56,632 nt of DNA from Acidobacteriota bacterium (GTDB lineage Bacteria; Acidobacteriota; Blastocatellia; Pyrinomonadales; Pyrinomonadaceae): assembly GCA_029781855.1 (NCBI GenBank), contig JAKOVX010000072.1, positions 1-56,632 on the forward strand. Reading direction: 5' to 3'. The position numbers and the translations under genes are program-made. Positions 1 through 9,200 of the stretch are shown here, piece after piece; within the stretch, counting starts at the first letter, position 1; every line of letters begins with the position of its first letter. Below the pieces are notes generated by a model that was not told where the DNA came from, ran no database searches, and saw only the letters and a list, made by a program, of their open reading frames with translations.

Positions 1-578
1 GATGCCGAGCCGACCGTTTCTGCTTCGAGAATATCGCGGAGTTTGAAAAGCAGGCGATCGGCCCTTTGGCGAAATGCCCGGGCCTTACTTGCCTGGACCG
101 CTCCCCACGCGTGACGAATGGTTCTGGCGGGTGTCGTTGCGACTACATCGATAATGTCGCCGTTCGCGTAGAACTCATTCCAAAGCAACATTGCCGAGTC
201 CCGAATGGTCGCATCCTCGACGGCGAGTTTATCGGCGGCCGCAGACCAAACTTTGGCAAGATCGCCGGAGCCTAACGTCGTCAGTTCGTGCCGTATTTCA
301 CGTTCGAGCCGATATCCGTGGCGGGCGATGCGATCCCTGTCCGTTCCTTCCGCAAGACCCGCGACAGCGTCATCGACGAGGCCGGAAAGCGAAAGCACCG
401 ACCGGTCGGCCGTGCCCTCGCAATTTAGCACGATGGGAAAATCGTATCGCAGCGACGCAAGATCCGTCCGGCGGGCAAAAAGTGCTGGACGGAAGCCGTC
501 GACCAAAGCCTGCAGGCCGGAACCCGTACGGCGTCCAGTTAAATAGAAAGCGATCTGTTGCTGGAGTTTGTTTTCCAT
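1..578 (-). CDS. Unrecognised protein, N-terminal part (runs off the window)
   Basis: Reading leftwards from an ATG at 578, an open frame continues for about 192 codons to the window edge with no stop. An AGGAAG-type ribosome site precedes the start and the gene begins 11 bases after the stop of the 2-oxoacid oxidoreductase beta gene, so it is very likely the fifth gene of that operon. The visible part is soluble, mostly helical and charged (starts MENKLQQQIAFYLTGRR), with no signal peptide, no membrane segment and no cysteine cluster. I do not recognise the family. Context suggests a role linked to 2-oxoacid oxidation or ferredoxin chemistry, but that is inference from position only. Confidence 0.7.
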   Translation of the reverse strand, partial: MENKLQQQIAFYLTGRRTGSGLQALVDGFRPALFARRTDLASLRYDFPIVLNCEGTADRSVLSLSGLVDDAVAGLAEGTDRDRIARHGYRLEREIRHELTTLGSGDLAKVWSAAADKLAVEDATIRDSAMLLWNEFYANGDIIDVVATTPARTIRHAWGAVQASKARAFRQRADRLLFKLRDILEAETVGSA

Positions 579-589
579 TTTCGTTCTTC

Positions 590-1582
590 CTACGCGGGCA
601 CGGCTCCATCTGGCCAGACCGTAAATTTATCGAACTCGGCTTCAAGCCCTTTTCGCACAAGTCCTGTTGTGCGAAGACGCGAATCGTGTCGAAGGTCCTC
701 GTAACAGGCCACATTCTCATCGCGAAAGAGTATTCCGACAGGGATCGGGTCAAACGAAGACGCGATCTCTCTCGCGCGGTTCATATTTGATGGGTCGTGC
801 TCTTCCATCTTGGTGTATGTCCGAGCGAGCGACGAGCTGATCTGGATGCCGTCGTCGTGGTGCAGCAGAAGCACGCGGTCCGGATCGTGAAGCCACGGGT
901 CCATAAGTTTTGGCAGCCATTCGGGACATCGCTGGATAACCCGGACAAACGAGAAACCCTTGTGATGGTATGCCGCGGAGATGACCTGATACAGGACCTC
1001 AGGGATCCAGTCGACGACTTGGGCGACGAACGATACGTTCGAGATGCCGAGCGTCACGGTCAGTGGATTTAAAGCCTCGAGATAACTGCCGCGCGGCGTG
1101 GTATTGCTCTTCAGCCCGATCGGTGACGTCGGTGACGCCTGCATTTTTGTGAGACCGTAGATCTGATTGTCGTGCAGCATCATCGTCAGATCCATGTTGT
1201 ACCGAACGGCGTGGATCCAATGTGCGGCACCGATGCTGCAGCAGTCGCCGTCGCCGGTATTCACGAAAACGTCGAGCTCGGGCCTGGCCAGCTTTACGCC
1301 CTCGGCAACGGGTAATGCTCGCCCGTGGATACCGTGAAATCCGTAGGTGTTCATATAATGCGGCAGCCGGCTCGAGCAGCCGATCCCGGATACGAATACC
1401 GTCTTTTCCGGCAGCAGGCCTTCGTCACGGCAGAGCCGCTGAACGGCGGCTAAAATGGCATTGTCACCGCAGCCGCTGCACCATCGCGGGACGCCTTTCT
1501 GGTAATCCTCGATCTCGTGACGCTCCTCGTACATTTGGAGCAGGCATTCGTTGGCACTTATTGTCTTGCTCGTGTCCATCAT
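590..1582 (-). CDS. korB: 2-oxoacid:ferredoxin oxidoreductase, beta subunit
   Basis: This is the thiamine-diphosphate subunit of a 2-oxoacid:ferredoxin oxidoreductase (2-oxoglutarate or pyruvate type), about 330 residues. Family hallmarks are visible: WCSGCGDN near residues 34-41, the TPP/Mg motif GDGDCCSIGAAH, and the DNQIYGLTK...SPTS stretch. The ATG at 1582 was chosen because it makes an ATGA overlap with the stop of the alpha gene and has GGAGAG eight bases upstream; a longer reading to 1654 would lie inside the alpha gene. Substrate cannot be fixed from sequence, so the kor symbol is by family resemblance. It probably forms a heterodimer with the next gene and gives low-potential electrons to ferredoxin in the cytoplasm. 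Confidence 0.9.
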   Translation of the reverse strand: MMDTSKTISANECLLQMYEERHEIEDYQKGVPRWCSGCGDNAILAAVQRLCRDEGLLPEKTVFVSGIGCSSRLPHYMNTYGFHGIHGRALPVAEGVKLARPELDVFVNTGDGDCCSIGAAHWIHAVRYNMDLTMMLHDNQIYGLTKMQASPTSPIGLKSNTTPRGSYLEALNPLTVTLGISNVSFVAQVVDWIPEVLYQVISAAYHHKGFSFVRVIQRCPEWLPKLMDPWLHDPDRVLLLHHDDGIQISSSLARTYTKMEEHDPSNMNRAREIASSFDPIPVGILFRDENVACYEDLRHDSRLRTTGLVRKGLEAEFDKFTVWPDGAVPA

Positions 1583-3477
1583 TTCAGTCTCTCCAAGATC
1601 ACGCGGCGGACGGTATTGGGTTTGAGCGGCGTGCCGCGGCATTCGCTCCAGCAATCGATATCTACCAGATAACGGGAACGAAGGAGCATCGCGAGGGCCG
1701 AGTAACGCCGGTTGGTCTCGTCGATCATTTCGTCGTTCGGATCGTCGGACCAGTTATTTTCGATGGTGACGATCTTTTTGAAGCCATTCAATATTTCTTT
1801 GATCCCTGGTGGCATCGGCTGGATAAAGGTCAGGTGAAGCGACGAGACGGCCTTGCCCTCTTCGCGTAGTTCCTCGACCGCCTCTTCGATCGCGCCTTTT
1901 GTGCTGCCCCAACCGATCACGAGCACGTCGCCGGTCGGGTCGCCAAATACTGTCGGCGGGAGCAGCGTCTTTTGCAGCGTCGCAAGTTTGAGGCTCCTTG
2001 CCCGCATTCCCTGCTGGTTGATGTCGGCGTCGTAGGCAACGTGGCTGTTAACGTCGTGTGCGAGTCCCGTTAAGGTGTGCATGCCGCCCGGTTGACCGGG
2101 AATGAATCGGCGAGCTAGGCCCGTCCTCGGATCCCAGTCGTACGGTTTCGCACCTGCGGGAACCGCACTTTGATCGATCGGCGGTGCCATCCAGGCGGGA
2201 TCGAACTCAGGCCGTTTGAACGGCTGTTGCGAGGTGGCAAGATTCGCGTCCGAGAGGATCACGACGACCATGTTGAAGGTCTCGGCGATCTTGCGAGCGG
2301 TAATTACTGAATAGAAACACTCCTCGATCGTGCCTGGGGCGATGACAACCTTCGGGGCATCGCCGTGGCTGCCGAAAATAGTGGTCATCAGGTCGCCCTG
2401 TTCTGTCTTGGTGGGTTGGCCGGTGCTCGGTCCGCCTCGCATGACGTTGACGACAACAAGCGGTATCTCGCCCATTACAGCAAGCCCGATCGCCTCCTGT
2501 TTCAACGAATATCCCGGACCGGACGTGATAGTGACCGTACATTTGCCGGCGTAAGAGGCTCCGATCGCGAAGGCACAGGCCGCGATCTCGTCCTCGGCCT
2601 GATGTACGACACCGCCGACCTTTTCGAATGCATCGCTAAGGTAGTGTGATGCCGATGTCGCCGGGGTGATCGGATACATTGCACAGATCTCCATTCCGGA
2701 GGCGAGCACGCCGAGGGCAAGAGCGGTGTTACCGTTAACGACTATCTGCGGTTCGGTCGACTTGGTCGCCGGGATCTCATACCTGAAGTCCAAGTTATCC
2801 TCGGCCCACGCGTAACCATCCTCGAGCAGGGCAATATTCTTCTGCACTATCTCAGCGGACTTTTTACTGAACGTAAGTGCGATCTGTTCGCCGGCGATCT
2901 GAAGGTCGAGGCTGTAGATGTTGCATAAGATCCCGAGGGCGAACATATTCTTGCCTTTTCGCGCATCCGAAACGTGTTTCAGACACTCGCTTTCCATTGG
3001 GATCTCATAGACGCGATAGCCGGCAGCAACAAGCTGGTCATAGGTTTCGACGTAGGACTTTGCTATTTGCGGGTCCGAGCTCTCACGCCACATGGATTCC
3101 AGTAGGATCGTACATCCGGGCTTGAGCTCTTTGGACCTGACTCGGCCGAGCAAGACCTGCTCATTGAACGCGACAACAAGGTCCGTTTCGTTGCCGCCGT
3201 TATTAATATGTTTTGAACCGATCCGGATCCGGTTGCCGCTCGCACCCGCAACGCTTCTGGCAGGAGGCCGTATCTCGGCCGGTATGATCTCGACCGTCCA
3301 TACACCGTTTCCCATGCGTGCGACGATCGAACCGAGAGACTGGCCGCACTTTTGGGCTCCTTCACCGGAATCGCTGATTATCTCGACAATATTTTCCTTC
3401 AGGCGGGTGATCTGTTTGGCGTGTCCGTTGCCGGTCCGTGTCCTGTTGTTACTTTTCGTGCCGTTATCAAGTGCCAT
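1579..3477 (-). CDS. korA: 2-oxoacid:ferredoxin oxidoreductase, fused gamma-alpha subunit
   Basis: A 632-residue protein with a gamma domain at the N-terminus (roughly residues 25-215, containing GEGAQKCGQSLGSIVARMG and a run ending in the AFNEQV motif) followed by the alpha pyrimidine-binding domain (YPITPATSASHYL, about residue 270) and a C-terminal transketolase-like domain. The gamma-alpha fusion is typical of KorAB enzymes in aerobic and microaerobic bacteria. It overlaps korB by 4 bases and starts 2 bases after the preceding flavoprotein gene, so the genes are almost certainly co-transcribed and translationally coupled. Function: oxidative decarboxylation of a 2-oxoacid to acyl-CoA with ferredoxin reduction. 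The first 20 residues are low in complexity and the true start could be slightly downstream. Confidence 0.9.
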   Translation of the reverse strand: MALDNGTKSNNRTRTGNGHAKQITRLKENIVEIISDSGEGAQKCGQSLGSIVARMGNGVWTVEIIPAEIRPPARSVAGASGNRIRIGSKHINNGGNETDLVVAFNEQVLLGRVRSKELKPGCTILLESMWRESSDPQIAKSYVETYDQLVAAGYRVYEIPMESECLKHVSDARKGKNMFALGILCNIYSLDLQIAGEQIALTFSKKSAEIVQKNIALLEDGYAWAEDNLDFRYEIPATKSTEPQIVVNGNTALALGVLASGMEICAMYPITPATSASHYLSDAFEKVGGVVHQAEDEIAACAFAIGASYAGKCTVTITSGPGYSLKQEAIGLAVMGEIPLVVVNVMRGGPSTGQPTKTEQGDLMTTIFGSHGDAPKVVIAPGTIEECFYSVITARKIAETFNMVVVILSDANLATSQQPFKRPEFDPAWMAPPIDQSAVPAGAKPYDWDPRTGLARRFIPGQPGGMHTLTGLAHDVNSHVAYDADINQQGMRARSLKLATLQKTLLPPTVFGDPTGDVLVIGWGSTKGAIEEAVEELREEGKAVSSLHLTFIQPMPPGIKEILNGFKKIVTIENNWSDDPNDEMIDETNRRYSALAMLLRSRYLVDIDCWSECRGTPLKPNTVRRVILERLK

Positions 3478-3479
3478 GT

Positions 3480-4967
3480 CTATGCCGCCCTCACCCGAAT
3501 GAAATTCTGCTCCCGAGCATCGATGCCGAACAGCGTTTGTTCCACGCTAATCGGCCCAACGTCGCGTATGCCGAGGTATGCCTTCATACCGCGAGCCGCC
3601 TTTCGACCGGCTCCCATCGCCTCAATGACCGTTGCCGCTCCGGTCACGATATCTCCACCTGCGAATACGCCCGCCATCGACGTCATCAGATTATCGTCTG
3701 TCTCGATATATCCCCATTTGTTGAGTTTGAGTTTCGACGTTTGTCCAATGATCGGGTTGGCGTTCGTTCCGATCGCGAAAACCACCTGGTCGGTCTCGAT
3801 CTCGAACTCGCTGCCCGGCACCGGCACCGGCCGCCGCCGACCGGAATCGTCCGGTTCGCCAAGCTCCATCTTTATGCACCGTATGCCGCAGACCGAACCC
3901 TCGCCGTCGTCCAGCACCTCAACAGGAGCGGCCAGCCAGTGAAAGTCGATGCCTTCCTGCTCGGCGTGATGTACCTCTTCGGCACGGGCAGGTGCCTCGG
4001 CCTTGGAGCGACGGTAAACGCATGCGACCGACTCGGCACCGAGTCGTTTACTGACACGCAAGGCATCCATCGCCGTGTTTCCTGCACCGACAACCACAAC
4101 GTGTTTGCCAAGCGGCAGCGGTGTGTCGACATTCGGAAAATTACGTGCCCCCATCAGGTTGCAACGGGTGAGGAGTTCGTTGGCGGAAAGCACACCGTTC
4201 AACGAATCGCCGGGGATGCCGAGCATTGTCGGATAACCTGCACCGGTTCCTATGAATACGGCGTGAAAACCAAGTTCCTCAATCATCTGGGTGATCGTGA
4301 AGAGCCGGCCCACAAGCGTATTGCATTCGAACCGAACGCCGAGCTGTTCGAGTTTTTCGATCTCGGCATCGACGACGGAATTCGGCAAACGAAAGTCGGG
4401 AATGCCGTACCTAAGAACTCCGCCTGCCTCATGAAAAGCCTCGAAAACGGTTACTTCGCATCCGGCTTTTGCCATGTCGGCGCCGCACGCCATTCCGGCG
4501 GGGCCCGAACCGACGATACCGATCCGAAATGTGGTCGGTTCGATGTACGGAATGTTGACCCAGCGATTTGCGATCGCCAGATCACCGACAAATCGCTCCA
4601 GTCTGCCGATCGCAACCGGTACCAGATTTTCACCGACGACGCAGACGCCTTCGCATTGATTCTCCTGCGGACAAACCCTGCCGCAAACCGCCGGGAGGAG
4701 ATTAGTTCCTGTGATCACGTCATAGGCGCCGCGAAAATCCTTTTCGCCGATCCGCTGAATAAATGCGGGGATATCGATGGATACCGGACAGCCTTCGATG
4801 CATTTCGGGTCCGGACAGTAAAGGCATCGCTGCGATTCGAGCAAAGCTTCGGGCTCGGTGTAGCCGCAATTTACTTCTTCAAAGTTTTGGGCCCGTTCGA
4901 TCGGGTCGAGTTCGCGGACCGGTGTCCGCTCCTGGGGAATGCTGCGTACGGTTCGCTTCTTTGCCAT
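3480..4967 (-). CDS. GltD-like NADPH-dependent oxidoreductase (NfnB/SudA type)
   Basis: A 495-residue flavoprotein of the glutamate synthase small-subunit family. It shows the N-terminal Fe-S cysteine clusters (CLYCPDPKCIEGCP and CGRVCPQENQCEGVC), a FAD-binding GSGPAGMACG, and an NADPH-binding GAGNTAMDA followed by VYRRS. No gltB large subunit is nearby; instead the upstream neighbour is an NfnA/SudB-like subunit. The pair therefore resembles NADH-dependent ferredoxin:NADP oxidoreductase (NfnAB) or SudAB rather than glutamate synthase. Next to korAB this suggests exchange of electrons between ferredoxin and NAD(P)H in the cytoplasm. Whether it bifurcates electrons cannot be decided here. Confidence 0.88.
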   Translation of the reverse strand: MAKKRTVRSIPQERTPVRELDPIERAQNFEEVNCGYTEPEALLESQRCLYCPDPKCIEGCPVSIDIPAFIQRIGEKDFRGAYDVITGTNLLPAVCGRVCPQENQCEGVCVVGENLVPVAIGRLERFVGDLAIANRWVNIPYIEPTTFRIGIVGSGPAGMACGADMAKAGCEVTVFEAFHEAGGVLRYGIPDFRLPNSVVDAEIEKLEQLGVRFECNTLVGRLFTITQMIEELGFHAVFIGTGAGYPTMLGIPGDSLNGVLSANELLTRCNLMGARNFPNVDTPLPLGKHVVVVGAGNTAMDALRVSKRLGAESVACVYRRSKAEAPARAEEVHHAEQEGIDFHWLAAPVEVLDDGEGSVCGIRCIKMELGEPDDSGRRRPVPVPGSEFEIETDQVVFAIGTNANPIIGQTSKLKLNKWGYIETDDNLMTSMAGVFAGGDIVTGAATVIEAMGAGRKAARGMKAYLGIRDVGPISVEQTLFGIDAREQNFIRVRAA

Positions 4968-4995
4968 CCGTTTATTGCTCCGTGTTCTAAATGCT

Positions 4996-5892
4996 CTAAC
5001 CTATATCCGGGAAGGCTGCGAGCTCACCTATGCCTCTCATTCGGCACGATTCGGACCATCGTTCAGTGGCGACGCGTTCTTCTTCTTTGTACCTGCGAAG
5101 CCTGATCATCAGATCGTCAAAATCGACCTGATGGCCGTCGAAATCGGGCCCATCGACGCACGCGAATTTTACCTGTTCGCCCACTTTGACCCGGCATCCG
5201 CCGCACATTCCCGTACCGTCGACCATGATCGGGTTGAGACTGACCATTGTCTTGATGCCTGCTGCCCGCGTGGCCTCCGCGCTTGCCTTCATCATCACGG
5301 GCGGGCCGATAGCGACGACCTCGTCGATATCCCCGTGCTGCTCAACAGCTCGTTTGATACCGTCAGTGACGAACCCTTTGATACCCGCCGAACCGTCATC
5401 CGTGCAGATGATCAACTCGTCGCAGATATCCCGAAACTTGTCCTCCCAAAACACGAGGTCCTTGTTTCTGAACCCGAGAACGCCGATCACGTACGCTCCG
5501 TTCTGTTTCCACGCGCGTGCCTGCGGATATACCGGAGCGACACCGAGACCACCGCCAACACAGACAACCTTTTTGGCATTGCTAAGATGGCTGGGAATTC
5601 CCATCGGGCCGGCCAAGCCGTAGAGTGACGTCCCAACCTGACAAGTCCGCTGCATCTCCATCGTCGTCTTCCCAACCGCCTGGATAACCAGCGTTATCGT
5701 GCCCTTGACGGCGTCAAAGTCAGCGATCGTCAACGGGATCCGTTCACCTTGTTTATGTGACATGACGATGACGAACTGTCCGGGGCGTGCGGCACGCGCC
5801 ATCATTGGATGGAGGACATCGAGCATGTACGTGACATCTGAATAGTCCTCGCGGGCGATGATCTTAAAACTGTTTGGTGCGGTCTCGTTCAC
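4996..5892 (-). CDS. FAD/NAD-binding ferredoxin reductase subunit (NfnA/SudB type)
   Basis: A 298-residue protein of the ferredoxin-NADP reductase/PyrK family. The FAD-binding barrel (about residues 10-105, with PGQFVIV), an NAD-binding fold with VCVGGGLGVAPVY, and a C-terminal [2Fe-2S] cluster region (MCGGCRVKV then ACVDGPDFDGH) are visible in order. It starts with GTG at 5892, the first good start after the promoter region; an AAGGTA stretch just upstream may serve as a weak ribosome site. It is the first gene of the minus-strand operon leading to korAB and pairs with the following GltD-like subunit. A sigma-54-like promoter lies about 140 bases upstream. Confidence 0.88.
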   Translation of the reverse strand: MNETAPNSFKIIAREDYSDVTYMLDVLHPMMARAARPGQFVIVMSHKQGERIPLTIADFDAVKGTITLVIQAVGKTTMEMQRTCQVGTSLYGLAGPMGIPSHLSNAKKVVCVGGGLGVAPVYPQARAWKQNGAYVIGVLGFRNKDLVFWEDKFRDICDELIICTDDGSAGIKGFVTDGIKRAVEQHGDIDEVVAIGPPVMMKASAEATRAAGIKTMVSLNPIMVDGTGMCGGCRVKVGEQVKFACVDGPDFDGHQVDFDDLMIRLRRYKEEERVATERWSESCRMRGIGELAAFPDIG

Positions 5893-6029
5893 TGGGTACC
5901 TTGTGCGGATGATGGCCGAACGGAAATCTATATTTACTTGCGGCCGTCAAAAATCCGACTTATATCAAAAAGTCAAAATGTCGAACCGGCGTTTTTCGGG
6001 GAATAACGCAGACACATTAATAAAGCAGG

Positions 6030-6045
6030 CGCAAGCGACGTGCCG
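6030..6045 (-). promoter_or_regulatory. Sigma-54-like promoter for the nfn/kor operon
   Basis: The minus strand reads CGGCACGTCGCTTGCG. Against the consensus TGGCACG-N4-TTGCA/T it matches GGCACG and TTGC exactly, with GG-N10-GC spacing. The predicted transcript would start near 6019, about 125 bases before the GTG at 5892. The -24/-12 consensus is established knowledge; assignment here is by eye. Confidence 0.6.
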
Positions 6046-6250
6046 AACACTGAAGTATCCCGAATTACCTTAATATTGGGCTGCAAGCGAGTTAAATGTG
6101 CTGTTTGATGAAGTAGTTCCTCGCAGTACCACGAAAAATTCGACGGCTGGGTGCGAATTTTCGCGCTTTCCGAATTTGGAGATGCACGGAACGGGTAATA
6201 TGCGGTGGCCGGAGTCCTATTCTTCAGATCGAATGGCTAGCCGGAAAAGA

Positions 6251-6266
6251 AAGGGTAGCCGCCCTT
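6251..6266 (-). terminator. Weak terminator-like hairpin after the giant surface gene
   Basis: A five-base-pair stem AAGGG/CCCTT with a six-base loop is followed on the minus strand by a T-rich run (TCTTTTCC). It lies about 28 bases past the stop of the giant gene. The stem is short, so this is a weak call. Confidence 0.3.
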
Positions 6267-6293
6267 CCATTGTTATCCGATGTGGACTAAACC

Positions 6294-9200
6294 CTATCTT
6301 CGCGCGCCGACAAAATTGACGTCCGTCAAATCACCGATAACGTTGATGACCTGAGAAGGATTGGCAAAATCGTATCGTTTTGTCGAGACGCTGACTGTAT
6401 AGGATTGACTGCCCGGAACGTTGTCGAATCGATAGTAGCCAAACGGATTCGACTTGGCGGTTCTAAGCGCCGAGGCACTGTCGCCCGTCAAAACCACCAA
6501 AACGTTCGTAAGGCCCTGCCCGTTTGTGTCGGTGAGCCTGCCTCCGATCGAGAAGGGGCCCTGGGAGAATGGTACCTTCTCAAAGTCCACAGCGGTAAGG
6601 TTGTTCTGGAGGCTATCGATCGGCACATAATTCGGGAAAAAGACCGACCCTTCGACCGACGGAGCAACTACGTATGATCCTCCTGATGGCAACTGTTCGA
6701 AACTGTATTTTCCATCGGCGTCAGTCAAAGTCACATTGTCGACCGTACCGCTCAGGCTAACCGTGACGCCATCCGCCGGAAGCTGATTTTCGTCTGTGAT
6801 CGTGCCACTGATGCCGAAATTTCCTGGCGTGGCAACGAAGACCGCGGATTGTTCGGCGTTGAGGCTCAAAAATCCGGCGAACGGTGCATTGTAGGTGCTT
6901 CCTATCGTTGTTGGCGTCAGGACATAATTTCCGCCTTGCACCAGATCGACGAAGTGAAATGTACCGTCAAAACCAGTCGTCGCCTGTTGTGACGAACTGC
7001 CTGTTAGTGACAGCGTGATGTCGTCGACCGGGTTGCCGTTCTGGTCGACGACAAGGCCCGTGATCGACGGGAGCGACGCGTTGATATGCTCGGCGACAAC
7101 GAACGAGCCCAGCGTAGCGGATTGCCCGCATAGCCGGAAATTCCCCAGATCACGACTTGATGTGATGTCAGTGAACAGGCCATTCTCATAATGCAAGAGG
7201 CTGAGTTCATTGAACGATGCCGCGTCCGGATATGCGTCAGACGGAAGATCGATGCAGACCGTCGCCGGCGGAGTGAACGTTCCGTCCGTCGAGATGTCGT
7301 ATGCAAAGTTCCCGTATACGAAGTTCGGAGGCGGATCGCCCAGCGAAGCCGGCGATATCGGCTCGGCTGTGAGGGTCTGGTTGCCGGCACCGTTAAATGG
7401 CACGCTCGGCAGGTTCACACCCACGCGGCCAATTGTAACGCCCACGCCGGTTCCGGGCGGGATCAGTACGAAAGGAGTTGGGCTCCAGTCAAAGGCGGTG
7501 CCGCCGAGGTTCGAGCTGATCACTAACTCGCTGGTGCCGTTAGGCAGAATAGATACAAGCCTCTGGGCCGTTCCGGAGCGAGTAATTATCGCCAGTCGCG
7601 AGCTGTCTGGTGCCCATTCGATATCGGACAACTGCTCTGTTATCGGCACCGAGAAGACGTCGTTCTGGCCTGTCCCGTCCGGATTCATTACGAATACTTC
7701 TGTGGTTATACCGCTAAGCGAACGCAGGAACGCAATCTTTGTCCCGTCAGGTGACCAAGTTGGAAGAGAATCGACGAGAGCCGGGAAAGTGAGTTTAGTG
7801 AGGCCGGTGCCATTCGCGCTGACCGTGAAGATCGCGCGACCATCAAGTGTGGTTGTTACGTCGTCGCGCGAGAAGGCGATCTTTGTGCCATCCGGTGACC
7901 AGACCGGTTGTTCATTTGTAGTTCCCGATGACACGATCGACGTTATGGTGCCGGTCGAGACGGCGACATTGATCAGTTTCACGACACCGCTGACCGTCTT
8001 GCAGGCCGTGACGATCGTCTGGTCGGGCGACCACGCCAAACCGAAATCGCTACGGCCGCTGTCGAGCGTTGTCAGCGACACAGGGCTGCTGCCGTCAGCG
8101 TTGCTGACCTTGAGCGTATTCGTACCCAGCCCGCCGATCGAATGCTCGATATATGCCAACTTACTGCCGTTCTTTGAGATCGCCGGACTCAGGAAAGTGG
8201 ATGAGCGCGTGTTAGCAATTATCAACGCCAGGCCGCTGCCGTCCGCGTTCATACGGCTAATGCCGCGGGACGACACGAACGCGATCTTGCCCGTAAGGCT
8301 CGCTAGTAGATTTGTCGCGGCAAAGTCGGCGGTTTGGTTACTGCTGATGTTGAGCGTTGCCGACGCCGGCGAAAAACTAAAGTTTTGCAGCGAAGGAGTG
8401 ACCGTATATGACCCGGCAATGAGGTTCGCAAAGCTGTAGTTGCCGCTGCTGTCGGTCGCCACCGTAGCGTTCGCGCCGCCGCTCAGGGTCATCGTCACGC
8501 CGCTCAGCGATGCACCGCCCAGCGTGACCTGGCCGCTGATCGTGAAGGTCTGCAAGGTGCCGGTGAATGCATCGTTCGGATCCGCTGCAAGGTTATGGTG
8601 GGTCGCACTAGCAGGCGAAAACGTGAAGTTTGGCTTGCTTGGGCTCACAGTGTAGTTTTGTCCAAGCGGCTGGCCGGTGAATGAGTATGCCCCCAGCGAA
8701 TTAGTCGTGCCGAATCGTGCGACGCCGGTTGTATCATTGGTCAGATTGACCGTCGCGCCCTGGATCGGCTGGCCCCCGGCTGTCTTGACCGTTCCGGAAA
8801 TGTTAGCCTGCGGCCCGCGGCACGCAGAAAACTCTGAGGTGTTGCCCGCCGCATCAGTTGCCGTCGCCGTAACAAAATCAGTATTCGAGATAGTCACCGG
8901 CAGGTTGACATTGAAATTCACGTTTCCGTTGATGTCGGTGTTGACCACCGTCGACCCCATGAAATTCGCCCCTTCGCCGTTTCCGGACGGGTCGCATGAC
9001 GGGTTCGAGAAGAATTCAAGTGTATAGACCGAACTTGCAATGCTGTTCAGGTCGCCGGCCACGTTTGTACTTCCCGGTATGGGAGCAACTGACGTCAACA
9101 CTGGGTAATTCTGTTGATGGTTGGGACCAAGGTCAGTGTCGCCGGGGTCGTTGGGAAGCGGCGGGGCGATTAGGACCCCTCGTAACCCGAGCTGTATGCC

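Larger units (their letters stand above)
5893..6293. other. 401-base intergenic region
   Basis: It separates two minus-strand transcription units. It holds a sigma-54-like site (6030-6045) for the downstream 2-oxoacid oxidoreductase operon and a weak terminator-like hairpin (6251-6266) for the giant surface gene. Short open frames here lack ribosome sites or recognisable composition. Nothing else was seen. Confidence 0.6.

Noticed and set aside
3480..4967. Calling this glutamate synthase small subunit (gltD)
   Set aside because: No large subunit is nearby and the partner is an NfnA/SudB-type protein.
3438..5105. Long plus-strand open frame of about 555 codons opposite the GltD-like gene
   Set aside because: It mirrors a clear flavoprotein gene on the other strand, has no family signature and is explained by codon bias.
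5858..6073. Small plus-strand open frame of about 71 codons across the kor promoter region
   Set aside because: No ribosome site, no family, and it overlaps the start of the flavoprotein gene and the sigma-54-like site.
7210..8439. Plus-strand open frame of about 409 codons inside the giant surface gene
   Set aside because: It is an antisense shadow of repeat-rich coding sequence; no ribosome site or recognisable domain.
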